A stretch of DNA of 25,527 nt from a virus (IMGVR_UViG_3300028228_000244:1-25527), one strand, 5' to 3'; counted from the stretch's first letter, positions 15,642 through 23,297 are shown. Notes: generated from the sequence alone by a model not told the origin. Translations and numbers: made by a program.

Positions 15642-16261
15642 TTAAGATTCTTCTGGTGGTACATTGAGGTACCTGGAAACAGGAGATGGGTTAAAGTCTG
15701 GAGCATGATAGCAATAGTCGATGATTATCTTATTCCCAAAATAAGTTTTTGCTGTAGCAAAATCTATAATGTCCCTAGTCTCTTCTAGCTGAAAAACTTT
15801 GGTATTATGAAAGTATGGAAGAAGAAAGTCTAACCCATCGAAATCTACGGTCTTAGGTTCGGTGCCTGGAGACTGCTCGGCTTTCTGCGCAATCCAGTAG
15901 TTAAGCTCCTCAGCTGACTCATCTCCTCTATCTAATAAATTATAAATCATATCAGTTGTTTCAAACAAAATCCCTGCTTGAACTGCGTCTGTTAGGGACC
16001 CGTTCTTGTAAAGATAATACAGCACCTGCTCTTCTTTCTTATGAGGAAAGGGGCCACGGCTCATTCTGAACATTCTTTCGTATACCGCAAATGGCTGGTC
16101 TTCGTTAGCCTGGGGAAAGCCCTCATACAAAGCCTGAATATCGGTAGGGGTTGATGGAACAAAAAACATCGGCATACCAAAATAATCTGGCAAAACCTCT
16201 TCAATTTTTTCTGCTAAAAATTTATTATAAAAACTGCTGGGTTTGAAACTGGTCTGTGCAT
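15642..16261 (-). CDS. Probable tail terminator protein (one-base deletion near start)
   Basis: The intact open segment starts MPDYFGMPMFFVPSTPTDI at 16193, but the frame is open upstream as SSFYNKFLAEKIEEVL. The likely start is the ATG at 16261, one base after the stop of the neck gene (TAACATG). Adding one A to the AAA run near 16235 gives MHRPVSKPSSFYNKFLAEKI and a 206-residue protein. It ends CYHAPDFNPSPVSRYLNVPP-EES. Position immediately before the major tail protein, plus LPYFHNTKVFQLEETRDIID and TAKTYFGNKIIIDYCYH, are reminiscent of actinophage tail terminators, which cap the tube and stop its growth. The assignment rests mostly on gene order and remembered family text. Confidence 0.6.
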
Positions 16262-16262
16262 G

Positions 16263-16934
16263 TTATCCTGCCTTCTTAGATATCCACTTGTAGCCGACAC
16301 TATAGCCAGCGGACCTTCCACCATGTTTTCCTCTATTAAGATTTCTCTTAAATGGTACTGGATTATTTAGGTGATCAAGTATCCCTGTTGTTCTTAAAAA
16401 AGATTGCTTAAAATATACATTAAAGAAAGCATCAAAGGCTCTTTCAAATCCCCCCTCTGCATCCTGACCTCCTGGATCTGTTATAGTAATTGGTTTTTTA
16501 GTAAAAACCTGTTTTTCATTATCGTTAAAAGAAAGAACTTCTGAGGATACCGGCCTAATAGTTACAGGAATTCCATTTTCTATTATTTGAGCTTTGTTAT
16601 AAAATGGAACTTTTGATCCACTTTTAATACTTACGGATTGCCTGAAAGTAGAGTTAAAAGAAAGACCTATCTGATTGCTAATATAATTAATGTCAAATAG
16701 TCTTGCTGCTGGGCTTCCTGTCTGGTACCACTCATATACATGGTGCAATGCGGTTGGGTTTACTCTTGCGTTTGCATCAATAAAATCTTTGATACCCTCA
16801 ACAACCTCTACTCCAATATTGCCCAACAAGGCAGTCTTCCCCTGATTCACACCTTCAATAAAACCTGTAGAGTAATTAACAATATTGTTTAAATCTTTTG
16901 CAAACTGTTTGTTATTAAATTTTACGACAATCAT
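16263..16934 (-). CDS. Neck / head-tail joining protein, HK97 gp10-like
   Basis: An intact 223-residue basic protein, MIVVKFNNKQFAKDLNNIVN ... SVGYKWISKKAG. It overlaps the stopper gene by one base (TAATG). Position between the stopper and the tail terminator is that of the HK97 gp10-like or minor tail completion family. Visible family-like features are an N-terminal helix followed by GKTALLGNIGVEVVEGIKDF and ALHHVYEWYQTGSP. The C-terminus is rich in Lys, Arg and Gly (RNLNRGKHGGRSAGYSVG), which could contact DNA or the portal crown. Its exact function is inferred from location only. Confidence 0.6.
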   Translation of the reverse strand: MIVVKFNNKQFAKDLNNIVNYSTGFIEGVNQGKTALLGNIGVEVVEGIKDFIDANARVNPTALHHVYEWYQTGSPAARLFDINYISNQIGLSFNSTFRQSVSIKSGSKVPFYNKAQIIENGIPVTIRPVSSEVLSFNDNEKQVFTKKPITITDPGGQDAEGGFERAFDAFFNVYFKQSFLRTTGILDHLNNPVPFKRNLNRGKHGGRSAGYSVGYKWISKKAG

Positions 16935-17380
16935 TATAGAATCCCCTGATTCTCTGATCTACGCAGCACTACCGTGTAGTGTTCAATTTTTCTAAACGGA
17001 TTTATGAATGGTTGCTGTGTAGCAATTTCAAAGACAGTACCCTGTCCTTTTCTTTTCCCAGAGCTTTCAGAATAGTACAAAGTTTCGTCTGTATGCCTGA
17101 TGTTTGTAATAAGAATATTTGTAAGACCATTTTCTTCTTGGGAATCTGCAATTCTCAAGTCTGTTCTTACCCTTGCAATAAGTAAAGACTCTTGGGTTAA
17201 GTCTATGTTTACAATAAGCTCTTCTTTTGTTTCTGCTCCAGCACGAATAAAGTTACCGGCTATAGTCCTGTCCAAAAGCCAGCTTTTAGATATTGCACCA
17301 TATGCTCCCGGTTCGATAACGGGATGGTATACATCTGCCAACATTGGAAACTTAAAGCTTGTAAGCTCACAGCTAACCAT
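16934..17380 (-). CDS. Head-tail stopper (head closure) protein
   Basis: An intact 148-residue protein, MVSCELTSFKFPMLADVYHP ... TVVLRRSENQGIL. Its ATG overlaps the adaptor stop (TAATG). Gene order (adaptor, stopper, gp10-like, terminator, major tail) and length fit a head-closure protein, which sits under the adaptor ring and holds packaged DNA before tail joining. The sequence is beta-rich (ELIVNIDLTQESLLIARVRT and TVFEIATQQPFINPFRKIEH). No diagnostic motif is seen, so family identity rests on context. Confidence 0.6.
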   Translation of the reverse strand: MVSCELTSFKFPMLADVYHPVIEPGAYGAISKSWLLDRTIAGNFIRAGAETKEELIVNIDLTQESLLIARVRTDLRIADSQEENGLTNILITNIRHTDETLYYSESSGKRKGQGTVFEIATQQPFINPFRKIEHYTVVLRRSENQGIL

Positions 17381-17562
17381 TACAGAACTCCGATGATTCG
17401 GATTGATTTTGCATACTTAGACAGAATCTTATCCACTATCATATTGCCAGTTCCCTCAAAAACCCTATCGTCAAATTTAATCTTAAATTGATCAGTGTTG
17501 TAGTCTTTAATATATCTTCCAGCATAATCTAGGTTGTTGCACTTAATGTCTTCAACCAGCAA
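17380..17562 (-). CDS. Head-tail adaptor, C-terminal segment (fragment)
   Basis: A 60-codon segment that begins at a TTG (LLVEDIKCNNLDYAGRYIKD) with no ribosome-binding site. The same frame is open upstream through PSEIIRAAELL, so this is the C-terminal helix and tail of the adaptor and not a separate gene. It ends KYAKSIRIIGVL with a TAATG overlap into the stopper gene. Confidence 0.6.
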   Translation of the reverse strand: MLVEDIKCNNLDYAGRYIKDYNTDQFKIKFDDRVFEGTGNMIVDKILSKYAKSIRIIGVL

Positions 17563-17609
17563 TTCTGCGGCTCTTATAATTTCTGAGGGGACCTTCTGTT
17601 ATCCAACTT

Positions 17610-18257
17610 CTAATGAATTGTATAATCGAATGTTTTTGCGAATCCACGGTAACCAAATGTCATGTCCCACAAATCAGACATTGCTTGCGGTAGGACCAAG
17701 TTGGCTCCTTCGGCCCTATTGATTTGACCGTTATAGTCAATAGTGATTGCGGTCTTGTCGTCGGTTAGCTTATATAACATAGACGCATTATCCAAGTCTG
17801 ACGAGTCATACATTAAAACATTGTTTTCATAAAGTTTGTTTAGTTTCTTGACGTTAAGCCACATGGGAAGATAGTCTGCACCGAGTCCGACTATATCTAT
17901 GACTCTTTTCTTGTAATAAAATCCTTCTATTACGACAGAGTCTATAATTGCTCTGGCTAGCTCTTCATGCCTCGTGTACTCTGCTACCTCGCTAAAATTT
18001 GAGGCTATCTTATTTGGGTCTACGTATGGTCTTACCACGGTAAAGAAATGCTCTGATCCATCTACAACAACTCTATATTCACTATCATAGTGACTAGAGA
18101 AAGAAACAGTTATTTCAGAATCACCGTTAGAGGTTGTGGCTCCAGAAATACTAGATGAATCTGAAAGATTTAAAATAGTATAATTATACTCTGTAGCAGC
18201 TTCAGAAACCTCAATAGTAGCTTGGGGCTCTGAAGAAGCAATTCTTAATATTTCCAT
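17610..18257 (-). CDS. Head-tail adaptor, N-terminal segment
   Basis: A 215-codon segment, MEILRIASSEPQATIEVSEA ... FDYTIH. The ATG follows the upstream stop after three bases (TAATACATG), which suggests coupled translation. The first 80 residues look like a beta-sandwich (VSFSSHYDSEYRVVVDGSEH), and from about residue 85 it becomes helical (NFSEVAEYTRHEELARAIID), as in connector adaptors. The stop at 17610 is probably artificial. Confidence 0.65.
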   Translation of the reverse strand: MEILRIASSEPQATIEVSEAATEYNYTILNLSDSSSISGATTSNGDSEITVSFSSHYDSEYRVVVDGSEHFFTVVRPYVDPNKIASNFSEVAEYTRHEELARAIIDSVVIEGFYYKKRVIDIVGLGADYLPMWLNVKKLNKLYENNVLMYDSSDLDNASMLYKLTDDKTAITIDYNGQINRAEGANLVLPQAMSDLWDMTFGYRGFAKTFDYTIH

Positions 18258-18260
18258 GTA

Positions 18261-18684
18261 TTACAAACCAAACTCTGATGCAACCTCTTCTGGCGTAGCC
18301 TCTCTCACATGGTTACGAGTAAGCCATTTGTCTGCCTGATCTTTGGTTACAATATTATAGCCCTTGGAAATTTTTCCTACACCTATCCAAGATACATTGC
18401 GATCAGAGTAAATAGCTACGGTTGGCTTTTTGTGCCCCGCTTTTGCGGATGGCTTTTGGGTTTCCCCATTTGTTCCTATTACGGATGACTTGTTTTGTGT
18501 TTTTAAAAATGGAGTTTTGTCTTCTGTTGATCTTTCCTTAGAAGAAATTGCAGAAGCTCTATTTTTCTCTTGTAATTCTTTTACCTGCTTTGTGTATTTT
18601 TCAGCTAGCTCTTTTGGAATAAGAGCTTCTCCATCTTGAAGTTTGGCGAGTTGTATATCCGCAGATACCTCTGTTTTTGCCCAT
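18261..18684 (-). CDS. Small connector-region protein, broken by a one-base insertion
   Basis: From the ATG at 18684 the frame breaks after MGK. Removing one A from the A5 run at 18674-18678 opens a 140-residue protein that reads KTEVSADIQLAKLQDGEALI ... PEEVASEFGL and stops at 18263-18261. A segment this long is missed by simple ORF calling because it has no ATG in its main frame near the start. The N-terminal half is charged and helical (PKELAEKYTKQVKELQEKNR). The C-terminal 45 residues (IYSDRNVSWIGVGKISKGYN, then VTKDQADKWLTRNHVREATP) form a compact domain that I have seen in phage head-tail connector regions but cannot name. An extended -10 (18711-18719) and AGAAAGG lie upstream, just after the capsid terminator. 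Confidence 0.65.
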
Positions 18685-18710
18685 AATAAAACCTTTCTGT
18701 TCTACATACA

Positions 18711-18719
18711 ATTATATCA
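18711..18719 (-). promoter_or_regulatory. Extended -10 promoter after the capsid terminator
   Basis: TGATATAAT directly follows the AT-rich tract of the capsid terminator and precedes the connector gene (ATG 18684) by 26 nt, with AGAAAGG between. The start-stop pair ATGTAG follows three bases after the -10. Confidence 0.6.
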
Positions 18720-18720
18720 G

Positions 18721-18767
18721 AATAATAATGAATAAGGGGGCGGAGACAATGTCCCCACCCCCTATTC
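18721..18767 (-). terminator. Intrinsic terminator after the major capsid gene
   Basis: On the minus strand GAATAGGGGGTGGGGAC, loop ATT, then GTCTCCGCCCCCTTATTC forms a 17-bp GC-rich stem with two G-U pairs and one bulge. ATTATTATT follows. It starts 17 nt after the capsid stop codon. Confidence 0.8.
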
Positions 18768-18783
18768 GGGTATTGCCTAAGAA

Positions 18784-19911
18784 TTAGGAATCTGAAGCTG
18801 CATCGGCAAATGCGATGGCGTCTTCTTCTTCCAACTGAATACCAAAGCGAACGAACACTGTGTATTCAATGGTGTCTTTCTTAGCAACATATTCACGGTT
18901 TACTGTGATGTCTCTCTGGAAGCCCCAAATACGGTTTGCGGGGAAGGTTAGGTCCACGAAACCATCTGGGTAGTAAGGAACCTCCATGACGTCGATACCC
19001 AAGACACGAGTGGTGCGAGCTGCACCGAATGTCTGACCAACACCGTCAAGGTATGACTGAGTGTTTGCCTGAGTATTTCCGTTGGTTCCTAGTGCTTCAG
19101 CGATAGCATCTGACAGAGTACCGTTGTTCTTTACAATGCCCTGGAATGCGTCGGTACCTGCGTAGAACTTAAGGTTGTTCTTAAGTGCGCGATACTTACG
19201 AGGCATTGCCAAGATAATGTCCTGCATGACGTCTGGAGTCCAAGCGTCATCGGTTACGGTTACAACAGACTCGTGAGCATCGCCACCAGTCTTTTCTTTG
19301 TTAACGAACCCGTCCATAATAGACAAGAAGTTACCGGTTGCACCGTCACCGTTAATGGCTAGGTCTTCAATGTCATTTGCAAATGCATTTGTCATCAAAC
19401 GAACCAGGTGGTCTTCTAGAGCAGCACCTTCGACGTTGTCTTCTAGCGCTTCTGCTGTAACCTCCCAGTCAAGACGAATCTTACGAGTTGTAAGTTCTAC
19501 CTTGCTGAATGTTGCACCAGAGTTGGTGTAGTCACCAATGCCTTGTGAAGCTGCACGAATAACGCGCTCTCCAACATTGACCTTTTCGAGCTCCATGGTG
19601 TTGGCACGCATAGTTACGCGACGACCATCTTTGGCGAGAACAGTACCGTCCCAAACATAATCGATAAAACGACGTGCTTGTTCTGGACGTAGGATACCAC
19701 TAGCTGCATCACCCGAAGGATTTACGGCGTTGGGTCCGGTTGTCAAACCAAACTCGGCGTTTGGAATGTTTCCTAGTGTGTTTGCACCAGGATCTGTTAC
19801 TCCTCCAATGCCACCAGATGCGAATCCACCCTGGGCCTGAAAGTTACCAGGAGCAGTTGCGCCTAGTTCAGCAGCTTCACCTGGCTGATTTTTGATAATC
19901 TCTTCCGACAT
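18784..19911 (-). CDS. Major capsid protein (HK97 fold)
   Basis: An intact 375-residue protein, MSEEIIKNQPGEAAELGATA ... IAFADAASDS. The first 70 or so residues are Gly/Ala/Asn-rich and likely flexible or cleaved (GNFQAQGGFASGGIGGVTDP). From about residue 75 the HK97-type body begins (RPEQARRFIDYVWDGTVLAK), with an E-loop-like part (VTMRANTMELEKVNVGERVI), a spine helix (DHLVRLMTNAFANDIEDLAI) and an A-domain plus P-domain-like end (RVLGIDVMEVPYYPDGF and TVNREYVAKKDTIEYTVFVR). It is preceded by a near-perfect Shine-Dalgarno AGGAGGTGA and followed by a strong intrinsic terminator. Arg codons are mostly CGT/CGC. It lies downstream of the protease and scaffold, the standard order. Confidence 0.92.
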   Translation of the reverse strand: MSEEIIKNQPGEAAELGATAPGNFQAQGGFASGGIGGVTDPGANTLGNIPNAEFGLTTGPNAVNPSGDAASGILRPEQARRFIDYVWDGTVLAKDGRRVTMRANTMELEKVNVGERVIRAASQGIGDYTNSGATFSKVELTTRKIRLDWEVTAEALEDNVEGAALEDHLVRLMTNAFANDIEDLAINGDGATGNFLSIMDGFVNKEKTGGDAHESVVTVTDDAWTPDVMQDIILAMPRKYRALKNNLKFYAGTDAFQGIVKNNGTLSDAIAEALGTNGNTQANTQSYLDGVGQTFGAARTTRVLGIDVMEVPYYPDGFVDLTFPANRIWGFQRDITVNREYVAKKDTIEYTVFVRFGIQLEEEDAIAFADAASDS

Positions 19912-19914
19912 TTT

Positions 19915-19925
19915 GTCACCTCCTA
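19915..19925 (-). promoter_or_regulatory. Strong Shine-Dalgarno site of the capsid gene
   Basis: AGGAGGTGA stands just before ACAAAATG, close to full complementarity with the 16S tail. No promoter is seen in the 24-nt gap after the scaffold, so high capsid output probably depends on this site. Confidence 0.7.
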
Positions 19926-19935
19926 AGTGATTTTG

Positions 19936-20515
19936 TTAGTTAAATAAATCGGCAGTTTTGAGGAAACGACCGCCCCATAGGGATTTTTCAACCATATCTG
20001 GTTGATCCTGCACGATCTCGCCTAGATCGCCAGACTTGCGGAAAGCGGTGTCTTGCTCTACAGCATCGACCCTCTTTCCAAACTCATCAAATTTTTCGGT
20101 AGCAGACTGAAGATCCTGCTTGGCTGCAGTCACATCTTCAGTAATACCGCTCATTGATTTCTTCAATTCAGAGACCTGCTCGTTAAGAGACTTAATGGTT
20201 TCTGACAGATCGCTAAAGGCTGATGTAAGAGTGTTCTTGATTTCAGTTACTGTCTCTGCGACAATAGCGTCATCTGATTTTGACACCTCTTCGGTTTCTT
20301 CAGATTTGGCAACTTCTTCATTTTCTTCAAATGGAGCTTTTTCTGCCTTCTCTGCGTCTTCCTCTTCATCTTCCATTTTCTTGTCTTTTGCACTCTTCAT
20401 TTCTTCTTCTGAGTGCACAGACTTTTCAACGTTAGACTCTGTGGCATCTGCCTCTGGAGCGACCTCATCTGTATTTTTCTACAACCTCTTCGAGGTTATT
20501 GGTTTCATCAGTCAT
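19936..20515 (-). CDS. Capsid scaffold protein (one-base insertion near start)
   Basis: The clear segment (starting at the in-frame GTG at 20418) is acidic, then coiled-coil: KKMEDEEEDAEKAEKAPFEE followed by SDLSETIKSLNEQVSELKKS and TAAKQDLQSATEKFDEFGKR. The end, ...DMVEKSLWGGRFLKTADLFN, is a short basic-hydrophobic tail. This composition, and its place between protease and capsid, fits a scaffolding protein that guides procapsid assembly and is then degraded. A better start is the ATG at 20515 (MTDETNNLEEVVE), with AAGGAGG 8 nt upstream. Removing one A of the A5 run at 20474-20478 makes it continuous, 192 residues. The frame is open upstream of this ATG too. Confidence 0.75.
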
Positions 20516-20521
20516 AGGGTT

Positions 20522-20530
20522 TACCTCCTT
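20522..20530 (-). promoter_or_regulatory. Shine-Dalgarno site that decides the scaffold start
   Basis: AAGGAGGTA is followed by AACCCT and the ATG at 20515. It sits inside an open frame that continues upstream, so it marks an internal start if protease and scaffold are one frame. Confidence 0.65.
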
Positions 20531-20601
20531 TGTCATCTCAATTGTATTAATGCCTTTAGCACTATCAATTAAGAACTTTATCATATCTTGTTTTTCGCTG
20601 T

Positions 20602-21274
20602 CTATTTTTCAACGAAACCTATGTTGTCCATTGGCTCACCGCTAAGTTGGGCTAAGCTTCTTTTCGTTAGAAGATACAGTTACAAGGCCAGACTCTTTAT
20701 CCCAGAATACATTCTCTAGTTCTGTTTCTAGAGATGCAGACTTAACAACGTCTACCCCGTCAACTTTTTCAATGGAAAGAATATTTGCAAACTGATTTGC
20801 TGGATTGTCAACTAGTGAGAGCTCTACCAGGTCGTACTCTTTAACAATACGAATCTGTGCATCCATCTTCTCGTCATAAGCGTCATCCCACTTGTTCATC
20901 TTTCCGCCAATGGAAAAACCAGAAAGAGTGCCGTCAAGAACCTTCTCCCAAGTGTCCTGTGCACCCTTAGATACGTATGCAGATACATACACGCCACTAT
21001 AAAACTTTTTGCTGTCTGGATCAAAGTATTTGTCTTCTTTGAAGTTCACCATTTTACCTACCGCTGTGGGCTGGTGCATTTCTCGAATGTTACCTCTAAA
21101 ACGAGTAAAGGCAGATACGCTAGCCTCTGAGGTAACGATGTCTGCCTGTTTGTCTACGTTGTCAAGGGTCGCAAAGCCGGAGACAATGCGTCTCTCAATA
21201 TCAACCTTGCTGAAGGGGACAGAGAAACGAACGTTCTCGCCTTCCGTGTCCCAATGTGATTTGAACATAGTCAT
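20602..21274 (-). CDS. Prohead maturation protease (S78-type)
   Basis: The open segment 21274-20642 encodes 210 residues, MTMFKSHWDTEGENVRFSVP. It carries the S78 prohead protease hallmarks: a His in NIREMHQPTAVGKM (around residue 67) and the catalytic Ser in DGTLSGFSIGGKMNK (around residue 120), followed by VKEYDLVELSLVDNPAN. The protease cuts scaffold and capsid during maturation. The annotated end NEKKLSPT is probably a frame loss: removing one A at about 20660-20663 gives NERSLAQLSGEPMDNIGFVE and a stop at 20602-20604. A further A in that last A5 run would fuse it to the scaffold frame. An extended -10 (21284-21292) lies 9 nt before the ATG. Confidence 0.85.
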
Positions 21275-21283
21275 ACTAACTTA

Positions 21284-21292
21284 ATTATAGCA
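21284..21292 (-). promoter_or_regulatory. Extended -10 promoter for protease-scaffold-capsid unit
   Basis: TGCTATAAT lies 9 nt before the protease ATG, which allows at most a leader of two or three bases. A possible -35, TTGTAA, sits 18 nt upstream of TATAAT, inside a small inverted repeat. Confidence 0.6.
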
Positions 21293-21305
21293 TCATTTTT
21301 ACTAA

Positions 21306-21323
21306 AGTTACAATAAAGTAACT
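21306..21323. repeat. Small perfect inverted repeat upstream of the protease promoter
   Basis: AGTTAC, six-base spacer, GTAACT. It overlaps the portal stop codon and the possible -35 region of the protease promoter. It could be an operator, a weak hairpin or chance. Confidence 0.35.
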
Positions 21324-21543
21324 ATTCTGATGCCCGTCCCTCTCCCTGTGCATTTCTACCACTAATTGTAGCAGATCCATCGGACTGATTATTAGATCTT
21401 TCTGTGTCTCTTTCTCTGTTTTGATTTGTGTTAGCCCTAGTGTCTGTTGCTTGTCTTGGAGACATACTAAATGGTTCGTCTCCATCTTTTCTTTGAGGAA
21501 GGCCGAGAGATTCCCTAGCTTCGTTAGGTGTCATGATTTGCAT
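21322..21543 (-). CDS. Portal protein, C-terminal segment (fragment)
   Basis: A 73-codon segment, MQIMTPNEARESLGLPQRKD ... GRNAQGEGRASE. The frame is open upstream as TDIVNFKFNELTLTDEIAQS, and the phrase ILERYVKMQIMTPNEARESL is the common end of portal proteins, where the C-terminal crown begins. The polar Ser/Asn/Arg-rich tail looks disordered. The ATG at 21543 is internal. Confidence 0.75.
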   Translation of the reverse strand: MQIMTPNEARESLGLPQRKDGDEPFSMSPRQATDTRANTNQNRERDTERSNNQSDGSATISGRNAQGEGRASE

Positions 21544-21634
21544 CTTGACATACCGCTCAAGAATCTGTGACTGTGCAATTTCATCTGTAAGAGTTAGCTC
21601 ATTAAACTTAAAGTTAACAATGTCTGTTTTTCTT

Positions 21635-22372
21635 TTACCATTTTGCCAATGATTTTTCTAGATTCTTTTGAGCTGGTCTTGCAACCTGTTCTTTAAACGT
21701 TCTATCCTGAGCAAGAGCTGATGCAATGTTTGCGGTATCAGATCCACCAATCTTGGACAACGGAACCTGGTGTGCCATCAAGACATTGTCTCTGTTTTGC
21801 TTAGAATATTCTTTGAAGGATGCTTCCTGGATACCGCTCTCGATTGGCTCCATCTTAAATTCAACCTTGTTGCTGTCGCTATCTCCTGGAAGGGGAATGT
21901 ACAGAGTTCTGTGAGACTGACCTTTCAAGCTTGTCTGCAAGAAACGAAACATCTTGTCTTCGGCATCAGAAGAAAGCTTTGCCCCCTTAAGTGTTACAAC
22001 ATATCTTGGAACAGCTTTGTTTCCAAAGTAGTCAATGTTATATTGTGAAGCTAGCTGATCCCCGTGCAAAGAAGTAATAGCAGACATAATGTCTGGAATT
22101 CCATAGAATGTATTTAGAGGAGAGTATTCTTTAAAATGAATAATTTCATTTGGCCTTGCGTCAGTAGTAATGGGGTTAGGGTTCTTTGCCCCGAAGTTTC
22201 TAAAGTATACAACCTTCTGACCAATGATTTGGACATACCCATCCTTAAGTCTACGAACTCTCATTGTTGTTGCTGGTATGTGACCAAGGTAACCAATATC
22301 TCCATTTACTTTTCTACCAACTTCAAGGTAGCCGTTTCCGGTGGCCTGAACGTCTGTATAAAATTTCATCAT
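21635..22372 (-). CDS. Portal protein, central segment
   Basis: A 245-codon segment with the conserved portal core: GNGYLEVGRKVNGDIGYLGH, NEIIHFKEYSPLNTFYGIPD, LASQYNIDYFGNKAVPRYVV and QNRDNVLMAHQVPLSKIGGS. The frame is open upstream of the ATG at 22372 (LRDWLENLNQDDSFTGTM), so that ATG is internal. Confidence 0.85.
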   Translation of the reverse strand: MMKFYTDVQATGNGYLEVGRKVNGDIGYLGHIPATTMRVRRLKDGYVQIIGQKVVYFRNFGAKNPNPITTDARPNEIIHFKEYSPLNTFYGIPDIMSAITSLHGDQLASQYNIDYFGNKAVPRYVVTLKGAKLSSDAEDKMFRFLQTSLKGQSHRTLYIPLPGDSDSNKVEFKMEPIESGIQEASFKEYSKQNRDNVLMAHQVPLSKIGGSDTANIASALAQDRTFKEQVARPAQKNLEKSLAKW

Positions 22373-22419
22373 AGTTCCAGTAAAAGAATCATCTTGATTA
22401 AGATTCTCTAGCCAATCTC

Positions 22420-22917
22420 TTAACTCAATTTTAGATCTTTCAATTCTTTTCTTGCTCTGTCAGTAGAAGCTTCGTCATTGTTTGATTCTAGTCTTAAGAC
22501 TGTTCTTTGTGAAATTTCAAAATCATACCCAAGGCCTACAATGTTTTCTACCTTGGCATCAATAGCTGCGTGATTTGCAAATGATGTGTCATAATAGTTT
22601 GCTAGTTCGTAAAGATTCCACGGAGGTGTAATGACGTCAAACATGCCGTAGCCATTACGGAATACGGTTCCTGGATTGATCTGATTCGACTGTGCCCCAT
22701 CTTGACCGGCGGGGACAGCTCTTGCACTCGCTAGGTAGGCATCTGTTGGCTCTACGGACTTTGCTATGCGTGAAGCTCTACGTTTAAAATTAGCATCCAA
22801 ACCAGAAAAAGACTTAATGCTATCCCAAGATTGTGTAAAAGGATCTTGCTTTTTAAAGACATCCTCTTCTTTTGCCAGCTCGTCAACACTTGCCCCTATG
22901 ATCCACTCGCTAGACAT
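22420..22917 (-). CDS. Portal protein, N-terminal segment
   Basis: A 165-codon segment, MSSEWIIGASVDELAKEEDV ... RKELKDLKLS. It holds the portal N-terminus, including FDVITPPWNLYELANYYDTS and NHAAIDAKVENIVGLGYDFE, typical of the clip-proximal helices in phage portals. The stop at 22420 is caused by a missing A in the run at about 22430-22433. Confidence 0.75.
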   Translation of the reverse strand: MSSEWIIGASVDELAKEEDVFKKQDPFTQSWDSIKSFSGLDANFKRRASRIAKSVEPTDAYLASARAVPAGQDGAQSNQINPGTVFRNGYGMFDVITPPWNLYELANYYDTSFANHAAIDAKVENIVGLGYDFEISQRTVLRLESNNDEASTDRARKELKDLKLS

Positions 22918-23297
22918 TAGCCCTCGTCTCCGTATACCTGTAATGTTTTCTTTGCCGCAATAAGAGCTCCTAGATCATTCATGCTAGGAAGCAAGCCCTG
23001 AGACATTCTGTCTACCTGCTCGCTGTGCTCTTCTTCGGAGATCTTACGCATATTGGGATAGAATACCGCTTTACCCTCTGACTGCCCCCAGTGAATGGCG
23101 GCATCTTTAAGCTCTTTTACTCTAGATTTGTCATCTCTCATTGACTCAATAGAAAGAGCATTGCCCTGACCGTCAGTAAAGGCTTTGCCATTAGGCTTGT
23201 GCCAAACATACGTTCCAAAGTTAGAAAACTTTTCCTCTACAACTTGTACTTTGGTTTCTCCGACTTGACCGGGAAATCGTGGTTTATTTCTTTTCAT
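22917..23297 (-). CDS. Small protein of unknown function before the portal
   Basis: A 126-residue protein from the ATG at 23297, MKRNKPRFPGQVGETKVQVV ... KKTLQVYGDEG. It is basic at the N-terminus and acidic later (KISEEEHSEQVDRMSQGLLP), and soluble, with no membrane segment or known motif that I can see. The start at 23297 is chosen over a GTG at 23303 because TATACT of an extended -10 element ends 7 nt before the ATG with no ribosome-binding site, the arrangement of a leaderless mRNA. Its stop overlaps the portal ATG, so it and the portal probably share a transcript. Function not recognised. Confidence 0.75.
   Translation of the reverse strand: MKRNKPRFPGQVGETKVQVVEEKFSNFGTYVWHKPNGKAFTDGQGNALSIESMRDDKSRVKELKDAAIHWGQSEGKAVFYPNMRKISEEEHSEQVDRMSQGLLPSMNDLGALIAAKKTLQVYGDEG

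Larger units (their letters stand above)
17380..18257 (-). other. Reconstructed locus: head-tail adaptor (connector) protein
   Basis: Two open segments, 18257-17610 and 17562-17380, appear to be one protein of about 290 residues. Two repairs work numerically. (i) Adding one A to the A5 run near 17633-17637 gives AKNIRLYNSLEVG, but an in-frame TAA then remains at 17601-17599. (ii) Removing one base near 17615-17618 and one C from the C4 run at about 17587-17590 gives a stop-free WITEGPSEIIRAAELLVEDI. Both lead into KCNNLDYAGRYIKDYNTDQF. A helical adaptor usually binds the portal underside and starts the connector. The region YTRHEELARAIIDSVVIEGF and the downstream RAAELLVEDI helix are in keeping with that. 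Confidence 0.6.
21322..22917 (-). other. Reconstructed locus: portal protein, 531 aa
   Basis: Three open segments read as one HK97-type portal after two repairs: add one A to the A4 run at about 22430-22433 (KDLKIELRDWLENLNQDDSF) and remove one A from the A4 run at about 21637-21640 (EKSLANGKRKTDIVNFKF). The corrected length, 1,596 nt, is an ordinary portal size. The portal is the dodecameric ring at the capsid vertex through which DNA is packaged. Family-like text includes NEIIHFKEYSPLNTFYGIPD, NIDYFGNKAVPRYVVTLKGA and DNVLMAHQVPLSKIGG. The ATG overlaps the upstream gene's stop (TAATG). The C-terminal 60 residues are polar and low-complexity. Confidence 0.88.

Noticed and set aside
17599-17601. 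In-frame TAA as a true nonsense mutation in the adaptor
   Set aside because: It appears only under one of two possible repairs; the other repair (two single-base deletions) is stop-free and equally consistent in length.
20120-20572. Plus-strand open frame of 150 codons
   Set aside because: Antisense shadow of the acidic coiled-coil scaffold gene; its Ser/Phe-rich text mirrors GAA/GAG/AAA codons.
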